Shown here: one piece after another, positions 8,770 to 16,632 of the stretch
How positions within the stretch are numbered: position 1 is the first letter of the stretch
Layout of the letters: each line of letters starts with the position of its first letter
Origin: Actinoplanes italicus
GTDB lineage: Bacteria > Actinomycetota > Actinomycetes > Mycobacteriales > Micromonosporaceae
Assembly: GCF_003001815.1 (NCBI RefSeq)
Contig: NZ_PVMZ01000015.1
Location: 223,269 to 287,268 of the forward strand
DNA length: 64,000 nucleotides
Reading direction: 5' to 3'
The notes under the pieces: generated by a model
Told to the model about the DNA's origin: nothing
The model's database searches: none
What the model saw: the letters and a program-made list of their open reading frames with translations, nothing else
Position numbers and translations under genes: made by a program

Positions 8770-10161
8770 ATGACCGTCCCCATCCCGAGGAAGCGGCGCG
8801 CCTGGTGGGCCGCCATCGCGGCGGCACTCTGCGCCGGCGCCGCGGCGCTGTTCGTGGCACAGCCCGCCCACGCGGCCACCGGATTCACCGTCTCCGGCAC
8901 GCAGATTCTCGAAGGCAACGGCGCGCCGTTCGTCATGCGCGGTGTCAACCACGCGCACACCTGGTACCAGGACCGTACTCCCCGTGCACTGGCCGACATC
9001 AAGGCCCTCGGCGCCAACACCGTGCGCGTCGTGCTCGGCAGTGGCAAGCGCTGGGGACCCGACAGCGCCGCCAACGTTTCCGCCGTCATCAGCCAGTGCA
9101 AGACGAACAAGCTGATCTGCGTGCTGGAGGTGCACGACACCACCGGGTACGGCGAGGAGGGCGCCGCCGCCTCGCTGGCAGAGGCCGTCGACTACTGGAT
9201 CTCGATCAAGAGTGCCCTGGACGGCCAGGAGAACTACGTCATCCTCAACATCGGCAACGAGCCGTACGGCAACACCAACGCGTCGGGCTGGGTGGCCGAC
9301 ACCAAGAACGCCATCACGCGGCTACGGGCGGCCGGGTTCGCGCACCAGATCATGGTCGACGCGCCGAACTGGGGCCAGGACTGGTCGTTCACCATGCGCG
9401 ACAACGCGGCCTCGGTCTTCGCCACCGACCCGAACCGCAACACCGTGTTCTCCGTGCACATGTACGGGGTGTTCGACACCGCCGCGGAGATCACCGACTA
9501 CCTGAACCGCTTCAAGACCGCCGGGCTACCGCTCGTGGTCGGCGAGTTCGGGCACAACCACTCCGACGGCAACCCGGACGAGGACGCCATCCTGGCCACC
9601 GCCCAGCAGCTCGGCATCGGCTACCTCGGCTGGTCGTGGAGCGGCAACGGCGGCGGCGTCGAATACCTGGACATGGTGACCGGCTTCGACGCGGCGCAGC
9701 TGACCTCGTGGGGCCAGCGACTATTCAACGGAGCCAACGGCATCAAGGCCACCTCGAAGCAGGCGACCATCTTCGGCGGCACCACCCCGTCGTCCCCGTC
9801 GTCCTCGGGCCCGCCGTCCGACCCGCCGCCGTCGTCGCCGTCCCCGTCGGCCCCGTCCGGCGCCTGCACCGCCACCTACGCGGTGACCGGCTCCTGGCCC
9901 GGCGGCTTCCAGGGCGCCGTCACCGTCAAGGCCGGCAGCGCGGCGATCAACGCGTGGACCGTGACCTGGACCTGGCCCAGCGGGCAGAGCTTCACCAACA
10001 CCTGGAGCGCCACGGTGACCACCTCCGGTAGCGCGGTCACCGCCAAGAACGCCGCCTGGAACGGCAAGCTGGCCGCCGGCGCCTCCACCACCTGGGGCTT
10101 CACCGGTTCGTTCAGCGGCAGCAACACCGCACCCACCGCGGTCACCTGCGCCGCGGCGTGA
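8770..10161 (+). CDS. manA: Secreted endo-beta-1,4-mannanase (GH5, subfamily 8 type) with CBM2
   Basis: A 463-residue secreted enzyme. A Sec signal ends at AHA (about 35). The GH5 catalytic domain (36-335) begins ATGFTVSGTQILEG and contains MRGVNHAHTWY. Acid/base Glu164 lies in NIGNEPYG and nucleophile Glu259 in VVGEFGHN. These segments resemble Streptomyces mannanase more than cellulases. A Pro/Ser linker leads to a C-terminal CBM2 cellulose-binding module (about 363-463), with conserved W and the terminal Cys pair. Start: ATG at 8770 after AGGAGAG, giving an exact signal peptide. A longer in-frame reading upstream is rejected. Confidence 0.92.
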   Translation: MTVPIPRKRRAWWAAIAAALCAGAAALFVAQPAHAATGFTVSGTQILEGNGAPFVMRGVNHAHTWYQDRTPRALADIKALGANTVRVVLGSGKRWGPDSAANVSAVISQCKTNKLICVLEVHDTTGYGEEGAAASLAEAVDYWISIKSALDGQENYVILNIGNEPYGNTNASGWVADTKNAITRLRAAGFAHQIMVDAPNWGQDWSFTMRDNAASVFATDPNRNTVFSVHMYGVFDTAAEITDYLNRFKTAGLPLVVGEFGHNHSDGNPDEDAILATAQQLGIGYLGWSWSGNGGGVEYLDMVTGFDAAQLTSWGQRLFNGANGIKATSKQATIFGGTTPSSPSSSGPPSDPPPSSPSPSAPSGACTATYAVTGSWPGGFQGAVTVKAGSAAINAWTVTWTWPSGQSFTNTWSATVTTSGSAVTAKNAAWNGKLAAGASTTWGFTGSFSGSNTAPTAVTCAAA

Positions 10162-10166
10162 TCACC

Positions 10167-10203
10167 GGCGCCGCCTTCACCTCGCCTCGGTGAAGGCGGC
10201 GCC
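10167..10203 (+). terminator. Terminator hairpin after mannanase
   Basis: A perfect 15-bp stem (10167-10181 with 10189-10203) and 7-nt loop begins five bases after the mannanase stop. A weak T-rich tail (GTCTTCC) follows. It is a strong candidate Rho-independent or stem-only terminator. Confidence 0.8.
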
Positions 10204-10248
10204 GTCTTCCTCAAGCGCGGGCCGGTGAAGGCGGCGCCGTCTTCCTCA
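10188..10248. repeat. 26-bp direct repeat of the terminator arm
   Basis: The 26 bases from 10188 to 10213, which form the right arm and tail of the terminator, recur exactly at 10223-10248. The duplication suggests a local slippage or copying event in the mannanase 3' flank. A role as a second, incomplete terminator is possible. Confidence 0.75.
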
Positions 10249-10279
10249 GGCTCGGACCGGAGAGGCCGATAGTCCCGAA

Positions 10280-11809
10280 GTGAACGGGAATGGATCCATA
10301 CGGCAGGACCCGCTGCTCGCCGTGGCGACAGCGTGGACCCTTCTCGGGATCGCGCTGTTCTTCGTGCTCCAGGGCCACTCGGACACCCAGGTCGATGTCT
10401 ACTGGACGTTCCAGGTACCGCTGGACGCGCTCCTGGCGTACTCCTCCTGGCGAGTCTTCCGGATCGCCACCGGCGCCATCCGCAGGTTCTGGCGGTTCAT
10501 GGCCATCGCCGGCGTCCTGTTCACGACCGGCGACACCGTCCAGACGTTCACCTCGTACTTCGAACGCGACCAGTGGAACACCGCGGGCGGCACCGTCCAG
10601 TCGGTGTGCTTCACCATCGGCATCGGCCTCATCGTGGTCGGCATGCTCATCCACCCGCACTCCGGCCGCAGCGGCAAGGAACGCCTGGCGTTCTGGCTCG
10701 ACTCGGCGACCGTGCTGGTCGGCGGCGCCGTCGTGGCGTGGTGCTTCGCGATCAACTCGGAGGACCGCGAGACCAATCTGATCGGGGCGCTGGCCGGAGC
10801 CGCGCTCGTGCTCACCTCGGCGTTCGCCGCGGTCAAGATGATCCTCAGCGGCAACGCGCCGATGCACCGCAACGCCGCCATCCCGCTGATCATCGCGGCC
10901 GTCGTGAACGCGCTCGGCCTGTTCGTGGCCCCGGACGCCGACGGGTCGCTGCCGGCCCACGCCTACGCCATCCGGTTCCTGCCGTCACTGCTGATCGCCG
11001 TGGGGCCCCGAGTCCAGGAGATACTCGCCCAGTTCGACGAGCACGCGTTCGGCTCGCGGCGGCGCAAGTCGTACAGCCTCCTGCCGTACGGCTCGATCCT
11101 GCTCGTCTTCTCCGTCATGATCGTCATGCTGTCGCAGAACGAGGACAAGGACGCCCGCCTGTGGGGCACGGTCGGCGGCCTCGGCGTCATCGTCGGCCTG
11201 GTCGTGGCCCGGCAGCTACTCGCCTTCCATGACAACAAGCAACTCATCGCCCAGCTCGACACCACTTTGCACGAGTTGCGTGAGCACGAGACGAGGCTGC
11301 GGCGCCAGGCCCTCTACGACGACCTGACCGGGCTCGCCAACCGTGTCCACTTCCGCGAGGAGGTCGACATCACCCTCGCCGAGGCCCCGCACGACACCGT
11401 GTCGGTGCTGCTCATCGACCTGGACGGGTTCAAGGGTGTCAACGACACCCTCGGGCACGCTGCCGGTGACGCGCTGCTCGCCGGGGTGGCCGAGAAACTG
11501 CGTGCTTCGGTACGTAGTGTCGACCTGCCCGCCCGGCTCGGCGGCGACGAGTTCGCCATCCTGCTGCGCGACTGCGACGCCCGGGACGCGGAACGGACCG
11601 CGCAGCGGATTCTGCAGGCGATGACCGTACCCATCATGATCGATGGTTCTCCGGTCTGGGCCAACGCCAGCATCGGCGTGGCGTCCGCCGAGGAGACCGA
11701 CGACCTGCGGTCGCTGCTGCACGCCGCGGACACCGCCATGTACGCGGCCAAGCACGAGGGCAAGGGCACCTGGATGCGCTACGACCACAGCATGCTGCCC
11801 GCCGCCTGA
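10280..11809 (+). CDS. Membrane-bound diguanylate cyclase (GGDEF)
   Basis: A 509-residue protein. Residues 10-315 contain about nine hydrophobic membrane helices in a sensor-like integral domain. A short coiled coil (HELREHETRLRRQ) links to the GGDEF domain (about 345-500). The catalytic GGDEF is at about 420. An RSVD inhibitory I-site lies exactly five residues before it, so product feedback control is likely. It probably makes c-di-GMP in response to a membrane or ligand signal. Start: GTG at 10280; the ribosome site is weak (GAAG). Confidence 0.9.
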   Translation: MNGNGSIRQDPLLAVATAWTLLGIALFFVLQGHSDTQVDVYWTFQVPLDALLAYSSWRVFRIATGAIRRFWRFMAIAGVLFTTGDTVQTFTSYFERDQWNTAGGTVQSVCFTIGIGLIVVGMLIHPHSGRSGKERLAFWLDSATVLVGGAVVAWCFAINSEDRETNLIGALAGAALVLTSAFAAVKMILSGNAPMHRNAAIPLIIAAVVNALGLFVAPDADGSLPAHAYAIRFLPSLLIAVGPRVQEILAQFDEHAFGSRRRKSYSLLPYGSILLVFSVMIVMLSQNEDKDARLWGTVGGLGVIVGLVVARQLLAFHDNKQLIAQLDTTLHELREHETRLRRQALYDDLTGLANRVHFREEVDITLAEAPHDTVSVLLIDLDGFKGVNDTLGHAAGDALLAGVAEKLRASVRSVDLPARLGGDEFAILLRDCDARDAERTAQRILQAMTVPIMIDGSPVWANASIGVASAEETDDLRSLLHAADTAMYAAKHEGKGTWMRYDHSMLPAA

Positions 11810-11945
11810 GCCCCTTCCTGCCCCCCTCCATCCCTCGCCTTCGCCCTCGCATCTCCCGCGTCCGCTCGCCCTCGCACCTCCCCGCGCGGCCGCTCGCCCT
11901 CGCGGCTTCTGCGTCCGATCTCCAAGATCAGTCGTTGCTGACGAC
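11810..11945. other. Pyrimidine-rich intergenic spacer
   Basis: 136 bases dominated by imperfect CTCGCCCTCGC repeats on the + strand, with no supported gene. It separates the diguanylate cyclase from the RepA-like gene and may have grown by slippage. Confidence 0.5.
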
Positions 11946-13085
11946 GTGAGTTTCTCGTTCCGGCACGGCGACGTCGCCGTCCACATCACCGTCGACCAGC
12001 CGGACGGCCACGCGGCCTGCCGCCTGCCGGGCTCGTCCGGCGCCGGGACCGTCCTCTACCCGCCGGTCCACGCCGACCTGGTGCTGCCGGTCACCGACCC
12101 GGGCGACGTCGAGCTGTTCTACCGGCCCGGCCTCGGCAGCTGGCGTTCCGGCCTCAGTGAGGGCGAGTTCGCCAGGTACGCGGGCATCCCCTACGGCCTG
12201 CTCGGCCGCCACCTGGTGATGTTCCTGTGCACCGAGGTGTACCGCTGCCGCAGCCGGACGATCACCCTGCACCCGCACCGCGTCTACGCGTTCCTGGCCG
12301 CGCTGGGCTCGCTCTCCGAGCAGACGGTCCGGGGCGGCTGGTTCACCGAACTCGAGGGCCAGCTCCACCGCACCCTCCGGCACGGCTGGATCGGCGAGAC
12401 CCCGGGTTCCACGGGTTCCCTGGTCAGCGGCCGTACCCGGCAGAGCCGCGGCTTCCTCGACTCCGCCTCCGAGTGCCCACCGGTGATCACGCTGGAGGCA
12501 ACGTTCGCCGAGTCGGCGCTGCGCTGGCTCCCCCTCGACGCCGACGTGGTCCGCGTCCTGAGCCGCCACTCCTGCCTGGCCCTCGACGTGTACGCCTGGC
12601 TCACCCTGGTCGGCGCCTACCTCGACGACGCCCGCCAGTTCACCTGGGAGACCTTGCAGGCACGCTTCGGCCCCGGCCCCGCCCTCAACTCCGGCCCCCT
12701 TCCCCGATCCGCTTCCGCCTCGAGTCACGGCTCCGGCGTGGGCTCCGCTTCCGTCACCGAAACCGGCCCGGGCGCCGCTTCCCGCTCAGGCGCCGATTCC
12801 CGCTCGGGCTCTGGCCCAGGTGCCGCTTTCCACTCAGGCTCCGCTTCCCACTCGGGTTCCGCTTCCCGCTCGGGTTCCGCTTCCCGCTCGGGCTCCGCTT
12901 CCCGCCCCGGTGATGACACGGCCGCTTTCGGAGCCCGCTTCGAAGCGTGCCTCGAGGAGATCCGCCGAGTCACCCACATCCCGTCGGTCACCGCCAACGC
13001 CTCCGGCATCGAGATCCGCCCCGCATCCGGTTGCGTCAACTCCTTCCACAGGGCGTGGCCGCGAACGTCCAGCGAGGCCCCTTGA
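11946..13085 (+). CDS. RepA-like plasmid replication initiator family protein
   Basis: A 379-residue protein. Two segments recall the plasmid RepA_C family (PF04796). An early segment reads GIPYGLLGRHLVMFLCTEV, where RepA proteins have a GLPYG-like motif and a helix. A later one contains SCLALDVYAWLT followed by FTWETLQARFG, the usual LALDLYTWLT...WEQL..QFG pattern. Between about residues 248 and 323 sits a Ser/Gly/Arg/Ala low-complexity insert. The C-terminus continues with a plausible helical segment. The GTG at 11946 is the best start, without a clear ribosome site. Homology is recognised by eye and needs a profile search. Confidence 0.55.
   Translation: MSFSFRHGDVAVHITVDQPDGHAACRLPGSSGAGTVLYPPVHADLVLPVTDPGDVELFYRPGLGSWRSGLSEGEFARYAGIPYGLLGRHLVMFLCTEVYRCRSRTITLHPHRVYAFLAALGSLSEQTVRGGWFTELEGQLHRTLRHGWIGETPGSTGSLVSGRTRQSRGFLDSASECPPVITLEATFAESALRWLPLDADVVRVLSRHSCLALDVYAWLTLVGAYLDDARQFTWETLQARFGPGPALNSGPLPRSASASSHGSGVGSASVTETGPGAASRSGADSRSGSGPGAAFHSGSASHSGSASRSGSASRSGSASRPGDDTAAFGARFEACLEEIRRVTHIPSVTANASGIEIRPASGCVNSFHRAWPRTSSEAP
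12772..12910 (+). repeat. Low-complexity tandem repeats inside the RepA-like gene
   Basis: Imperfect 18-bp and related units of the form TCCCGCTCGGGTTCCGCT, encoding SGSASR-type hexapeptides. The reading frame is preserved throughout, so the insert is tolerated or selected. Adjacent perfect units suggest recent replication slippage. Confidence 0.85.
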
Positions 13086-13220
13086 ACAGCAACCCAGCCG
13101 GCACGACATCCACCACCTCTCCACACACGGCAGGCCGATCCCCCCGCCATGGTTCGCGAACCCTTCCCACCCCGAAACAGCCCTATCCCACAGCTCACCC
13201 CGACAAACAGACCCCGATGA

Positions 13221-13518
13221 TCGATCAGCAGTGGATCGCGAACCCTTTCCGGCCCGGGAAGCAGCCCTCATACACAGCTCGCCTCGAAACAGCTCTAGAT
13301 ACCTTTTACGGTCAGGGTCTGGTTGGGGCTGGTGGGGACAGTCCTGCCCCGGGCCGCTTGATCGCCCAGCCGTGCCCGGCGAACCCTTCCCCAGACCGCC
13401 TGATCACCCAGCCGTGGCAGGCGAACCCTTCCCCGGGCTGTTGATCGCCCAGCCGTGCCCAGTGAACCCTTCCCCGGGCCGCCTGATCGCCCAGCCGTGG
13501 GCGGTGAACCCTTTAACG
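13221..13518. repeat. About 42-bp direct repeats (iteron-like) downstream of RepA-like gene
   Basis: Four copies of a unit containing TGATCrCCCAGCCGTG followed by GAACCCTT recur with spacings of 42, 41 and 42 bases. The TGATC elements start at 13359, 13401, 13442 and 13484; the GAACCCTT elements at 13381, 13423, 13464 and 13506. A degenerate copy lies at 13221-13262 and an isolated GCGAACCCTT near 13150. The 41-base step breaks frame, arguing against a coding repeat. Next to a RepA-like gene, these could be iterons of a replication origin. The whole gap 13086-13759 holds no supported gene. Confidence 0.75.
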
Positions 13519-13759
13519 GTCCGGAGGCAGCGATATCCCGGAGCCCGGCTCAGAAAACGGCCGCAGTTGATCGTCCAGCACCCGTCAGCGGCGGTAACCG
13601 ACCCCCGCGACCCCGGAGCCCACGACGGTAACGCCAGGCCATCAGCCGACCGGGCGCCACCACGGCTCAGACGGTTGCGGCTGACGGGCCGGGAACCCCG
13701 ACTTCGAAAGCTGTCTAGATGACCGTCCAGCCCAGAGCCACGACACGCTCGGCCGGCCG

Positions 13760-14113
13760 GTGCGGCGGTTGACCGCGGAACAGGCCGCCCACGAGCGACT
13801 GACCGAGTTCGTCGGGGCAGCCGTCGCGGTCGACCGGTTGCTGAAGCTGGAGCGACGCGGATGGTGGGTGCGGAGCGCGCCGATGGACGCGGGCATCCAG
13901 GACACCGTGGAGTGCTACCTGCCGGGCCGGGGCGTACTGACGTTTCCCCTCGACCCGGGGATCAGCGTCCAGTTCCCGAACGAGGATCCGGTGCAGACGT
14001 TCCGTGACGCGCGCCTCTCCGGGGCGCCGAACTTCGCGGCTCTGGATCCCGTGGCCCTCTCAGAACTGCTGTGCGACCTGCACTATCTCCACCACGGCGG
14101 AGCGATGCGGTAA
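13760..14113 (+). CDS. Hypothetical protein, 117 aa
   Basis: Unrecognised soluble protein. It begins with a helical, charged segment (LTAEQAAHERLTEFVG) followed by a region rich in beta-type residues (GVLTFPLDPGISVQFPNEDP). There is no signal or membrane segment. The GTG at 13760 is the first usable start, without a strong ribosome site; an internal start is possible. Codon choice is like the neighbours. Confidence 0.55.
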   Translation: MRRLTAEQAAHERLTEFVGAAVAVDRLLKLERRGWWVRSAPMDAGIQDTVECYLPGRGVLTFPLDPGISVQFPNEDPVQTFRDARLSGAPNFAALDPVALSELLCDLHYLHHGGAMR

Positions 14114-14323
14114 CGAGCACGGTCCCTCCCGCGACGCTGGTCGGCCGGCGTCGCGGGCCGGGCCGGTTCGGACCTCTGACGGCGGCGGGCAGCCTTCTCG
14201 GCGGGCCGGGCCGGCCCCACACGGGTCCGCGTCCCAAGGGTGGCGATCCGCGTAGCCGGCCGCGGCTTGGCGCGGCTCGGGTGAGTGAAGGACGGCAGCG
14301 CCGGTGCTGGCGGAGGGGCGGGG

Positions 14324-14374
14324 TGGAGTCAGAGGCGGAATGGAGTCAGAGGCGGGGTGGAGTCAGAGGCGGCG
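14324..14374. repeat. Three 17-bp tandem repeats at the lexA 3' end
   Basis: TGGAGTCAGAGGCGGnn occurs three times in direct succession at 14324, 14341 and 14358. The third copy overlaps the lexA stop codon (14363-14365). The repeats probably spread by slippage from the end of the gene. They could form direct-repeat protein sites, but no evidence shows this. Confidence 0.85.
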
Positions 14375-15163
14375 TAGGACGCAGACGACCTTACCGAGGA
14401 TGACCGCGTCGTCGGCGGGGATGGGCTGGTAAGCCGGGTTGCGTGGGAGCAGCTCGGCGTGGCCTTCGCGGCGGCGGAAGACCTTGACCGTGGCCTCGTC
14501 GCCGATCATCGCGGCGACTATCTCGCCGGTCTCGGCTACCGGCTGCTGGCGGACCACGACTACATCGCCGTCGCAGATGGCGGCGTCGATCATCGAGTCG
14601 CCTTTGACGTTGAGGGCGAACAGCGTGCCGCCGCCGACCATCCCGGAGGAGACGGTCAGGTGGTCCTCGATGTGTTCCTCGGCCAGGATCGGTGCACCGG
14701 CGGCGATGGCGCCCAGGATCGGGACCGTCACCAAGCGTCCGAACGCAGCCGTCTGGCCGGAGCCCGGCGCCTGGTCGATGTCGGCGGCACCGGCAGAGCC
14801 CAGACCGGATGTCACACCAACGCCCGAGGGAGCCGGGCTGGACATCGCACCGACGCCCGCGAGTCCCGCGCCGGACGTCACACCGGCGCCGGTCTGGCTC
14901 TCGGCGTCGGTGTGTGGTGGGAGCGGGCGGCGCAGCTCGACGGCTCGGGAGTTGTTGGGCTCGCGGCGGAGCAGGCCGTGCTTCTCGAGGACGCCGAGCT
15001 GATAGGAAACGGACGAGGGCGAGACGAGCCCTACGGCCGCGCCGATCTCCCGGACCGTCGGTGGGTAGCCCCTCGAGCGCACCGACTCCTCGATGACGGC
15101 GAGGATGCGCAGCTGGCGGGCGGTCAGTGGCGGACGGGAATCTGCACCGCTGTCGATGCTCAT
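14363..15163 (-). CDS. lexA: LexA-family SOS repressor with extended linker
   Basis: A 266-residue LexA. The winged-helix DNA-binding domain spans 12-79 (GLVSPSSVSYQLGVLEKHGLLRR). The S24 self-cleavage domain spans about 145-266. The cleavage pair is Ala155-Gly156, with nucleophile Ser190 (GDSM) and Lys227 (EATVKVF). All catalytic residues are present, so RecA-stimulated autocleavage is expected. The linker (82-143) is about 60 residues of Gly/Ala/Ser/Val repeats, far longer than in typical LexA of 200-240 residues. I find no canonical CGAAC-N4-GTTCG box upstream, so control may differ or this may be a paralogue. Confidence 0.92.
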   Translation of the reverse strand: MSIDSGADSRPPLTARQLRILAVIEESVRSRGYPPTVREIGAAVGLVSPSSVSYQLGVLEKHGLLRREPNNSRAVELRRPLPPHTDAESQTGAGVTSGAGLAGVGAMSSPAPSGVGVTSGLGSAGAADIDQAPGSGQTAAFGRLVTVPILGAIAAGAPILAEEHIEDHLTVSSGMVGGGTLFALNVKGDSMIDAAICDGDVVVVRQQPVAETGEIVAAMIGDEATVKVFRRREGHAELLPRNPAYQPIPADDAVILGKVVCVLRRL

Positions 15164-15181
15164 GGCCGCACCTTACCCCAT

Positions 15182-15203
15182 GATTAGATCAGATGTACTA
15201 ATC
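15182..15203. promoter_or_regulatory. Inverted repeat between lexA and 15289 gene
   Basis: GATTAG and CTAATC are separated by 10 bases in an unusually AT-rich patch, 19 bases upstream of the lexA start. It is not an SOS box. It could be an operator for lexA or for the divergent gene at 15289, or simply a promoter element. Confidence 0.4.
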
Positions 15204-15288
15204 GTCACCGGAAACCGCACGTTCGGGGGACAGGGAGCCCGGCCCGACGACCGATGTCCGCGAGGCTTCTACTAGCCAAGATCATCCG

Positions 15289-15795
15289 ATGCCGACCATC
15301 TGGGAGTACGCCGACCAGGTCGCGGCGGGTGACACCGGTTCCTGGCTGGCCGCCACCCGGCGCGCCGCCCTCCTGCTCGCCCCGACCCACCCGGTGATCG
15401 CCCTGCCCCGCCGTGTGCCGGTGCACCAGGTGCTGGTGCAGACGACCTCGCTGGTCGTCTACGGCCGGACCTACGGGTCGTCGCTGCCGGGTCACATCGT
15501 CTCGGGTCCCGAGCTGGCCGCCTGGGTCACCGAGCACGCCCTGCCCGGTCCGGAGGCGGCACCCGGGAACATCGCAGCCGCGGTGCGCCGGCTCCTCGAC
15601 AGCGTCGCCGGGATGCTTCGCGGGGCGGGCCATCAGGTTCCGGAACCTGGTCTGCGTTCGCTGGGCCGTCACTCGCCGGAACCGGTGATCCAGCAGTGGC
15701 ACGACCTCACCGACGTCGACGACGGCTTCCCCGGTCCGCTGTTGTGCCTCGGCGTGGCCGCCATGTCCGACACGTTCGGCCCGGCGATCGTCTGA
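15289..15795 (+). CDS. Hypothetical protein, 168 aa
   Basis: Unrecognised soluble protein without signal or membrane segments. It has alternating helices and strands and a conserved-looking segment HQVLVQTTSLVVYGRTYGSSLPGHIVSGPELAAW. It lies divergent from lexA. The ATG at 15289 has no strong ribosome site, so the mRNA could be leaderless. Codon bias supports coding. Confidence 0.6.
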   Translation: MPTIWEYADQVAAGDTGSWLAATRRAALLLAPTHPVIALPRRVPVHQVLVQTTSLVVYGRTYGSSLPGHIVSGPELAAWVTEHALPGPEAAPGNIAAAVRRLLDSVAGMLRGAGHQVPEPGLRSLGRHSPEPVIQQWHDLTDVDDGFPGPLLCLGVAAMSDTFGPAIV

Positions 15796-15807
15796 CGTCC
15801 CGCCGCC

Positions 15808-15859
15808 GCACAAAGCCGCCGCACAAAGCCGCCGCACAAAGCCGCCGCACAAAGCCGCC
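15808..15859. repeat. Four 13-bp tandem repeats
   Basis: GCACAAAGCCGCC occurs four times without gaps at 15808, 15821, 15834 and 15847, followed by a partial copy. The repeats lie between the convergent genes ending at 15795 and 15905. They are a likely slippage-prone minisatellite and a useful strain marker. Confidence 0.9.
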
Positions 15860-15904
15860 GCAGGCGAGCCGGCCGCCGATGAAGACCGGATCAGGAAGAC
15901 CGGA

Positions 15905-16519
15905 TCAGGCGAGCGCCGCGGCGCGGTCCTGCTGGAAGGGGCCGACCCGCAGCGCCTTCATGGTGATGCCCTCCCGCTCGGCCTCGGGCACCTCGGCGGA
16001 GTCCGCGGCCGAGCCGGTGGACTCGGGGTCGACGATGTACTGCACGGTCACGCCGACGCCGCAGCCGGCCCGCCCGGCGGTGCAGACGTCCCACTGCACC
16101 AGGGCCCAGGCGCTGGCGCCCGGGGTGAGGGCGACCACCGTGTCGCCGCCGGTCTGCTCGATCCGGCTGGTGGGCACCTTGACCAGGTCGCCAGGCGGGG
16201 TGACCAGGTCGATGTCGGCCCAGCCCCGGACCCGGCAAGCCCGGCCGGAGTCGTTGGTGAGGCGCAGTACCGCGTCGCGCACCTTCGAGCCCGCGGCCCG
16301 GGCCTGTCCGATCAGGGTGCCGGTCAGGTCGTCGGTGAGGCAGTCGACGTCAGCACCTGCCGTGGAGACCGCGCCGGGGTCGGTGGACATCGCCCCGGCG
16401 GACGCCTCGCGGGTCCTGGTTCCGCCGACGAGTGCGACCGCGACGGCCGCACCCAGCAGCGCCGTGGTGGCAACCGTCAACTGTCGGGAGGTGCTGCGGC
16501 CGAACGCGTTGCGTGTCAT
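15905..16519 (-). CDS. Exported DUF4232-type protein
   Basis: A 204-residue protein with an N-terminal membrane or signal segment (about 14-34, TVATTALLGAAVAVALVGG) and an extracytoplasmic domain. CLTDDLTGTL at about 60, VLRLTNDSGRACRVRGWADIDLV, and the later WDVCTAGRAGCGVG fit the DUF4232 pattern of actinobacterial cell-surface proteins. The Cys residues probably form disulfides. Function is unknown. It is monocistronic and convergent with the 15289 gene. Confidence 0.7.
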   Translation of the reverse strand: MTRNAFGRSTSRQLTVATTALLGAAVAVALVGGTRTREASAGAMSTDPGAVSTAGADVDCLTDDLTGTLIGQARAAGSKVRDAVLRLTNDSGRACRVRGWADIDLVTPPGDLVKVPTSRIEQTGGDTVVALTPGASAWALVQWDVCTAGRAGCGVGVTVQYIVDPESTGSAADSAEVPEAEREGITMKALRVGPFQQDRAAALA

Positions 16520-16632
16520 GGCCGCTACTCTGCCGAGGAGATCAATCGGTGTGGACCGGCTTCGCGGTGGCTGGCACGAAGCCGGTACCGATCATCCACA
16601 CAGGTCACCCTTGAGTGTCCGTCCGCCCGGGA

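Noticed and set aside
13341..13518. Possible CRISPR array
   Set aside because: The units are contiguous and nearly the same through their whole length, with no unique spacers and no cas gene.
12820..13722. Open frame through the 42-bp repeats giving Pro/Gly-rich repeats
   Set aside because: One repeat step is 41 bases, which breaks a coding periodicity, and there is no ribosome site. The 42-bp units are better read as DNA repeats.
15164..15288. LexA (SOS) box
   Set aside because: A lone GTTCG near 15231 lacks the partner CGAAC at the 4-base spacing.
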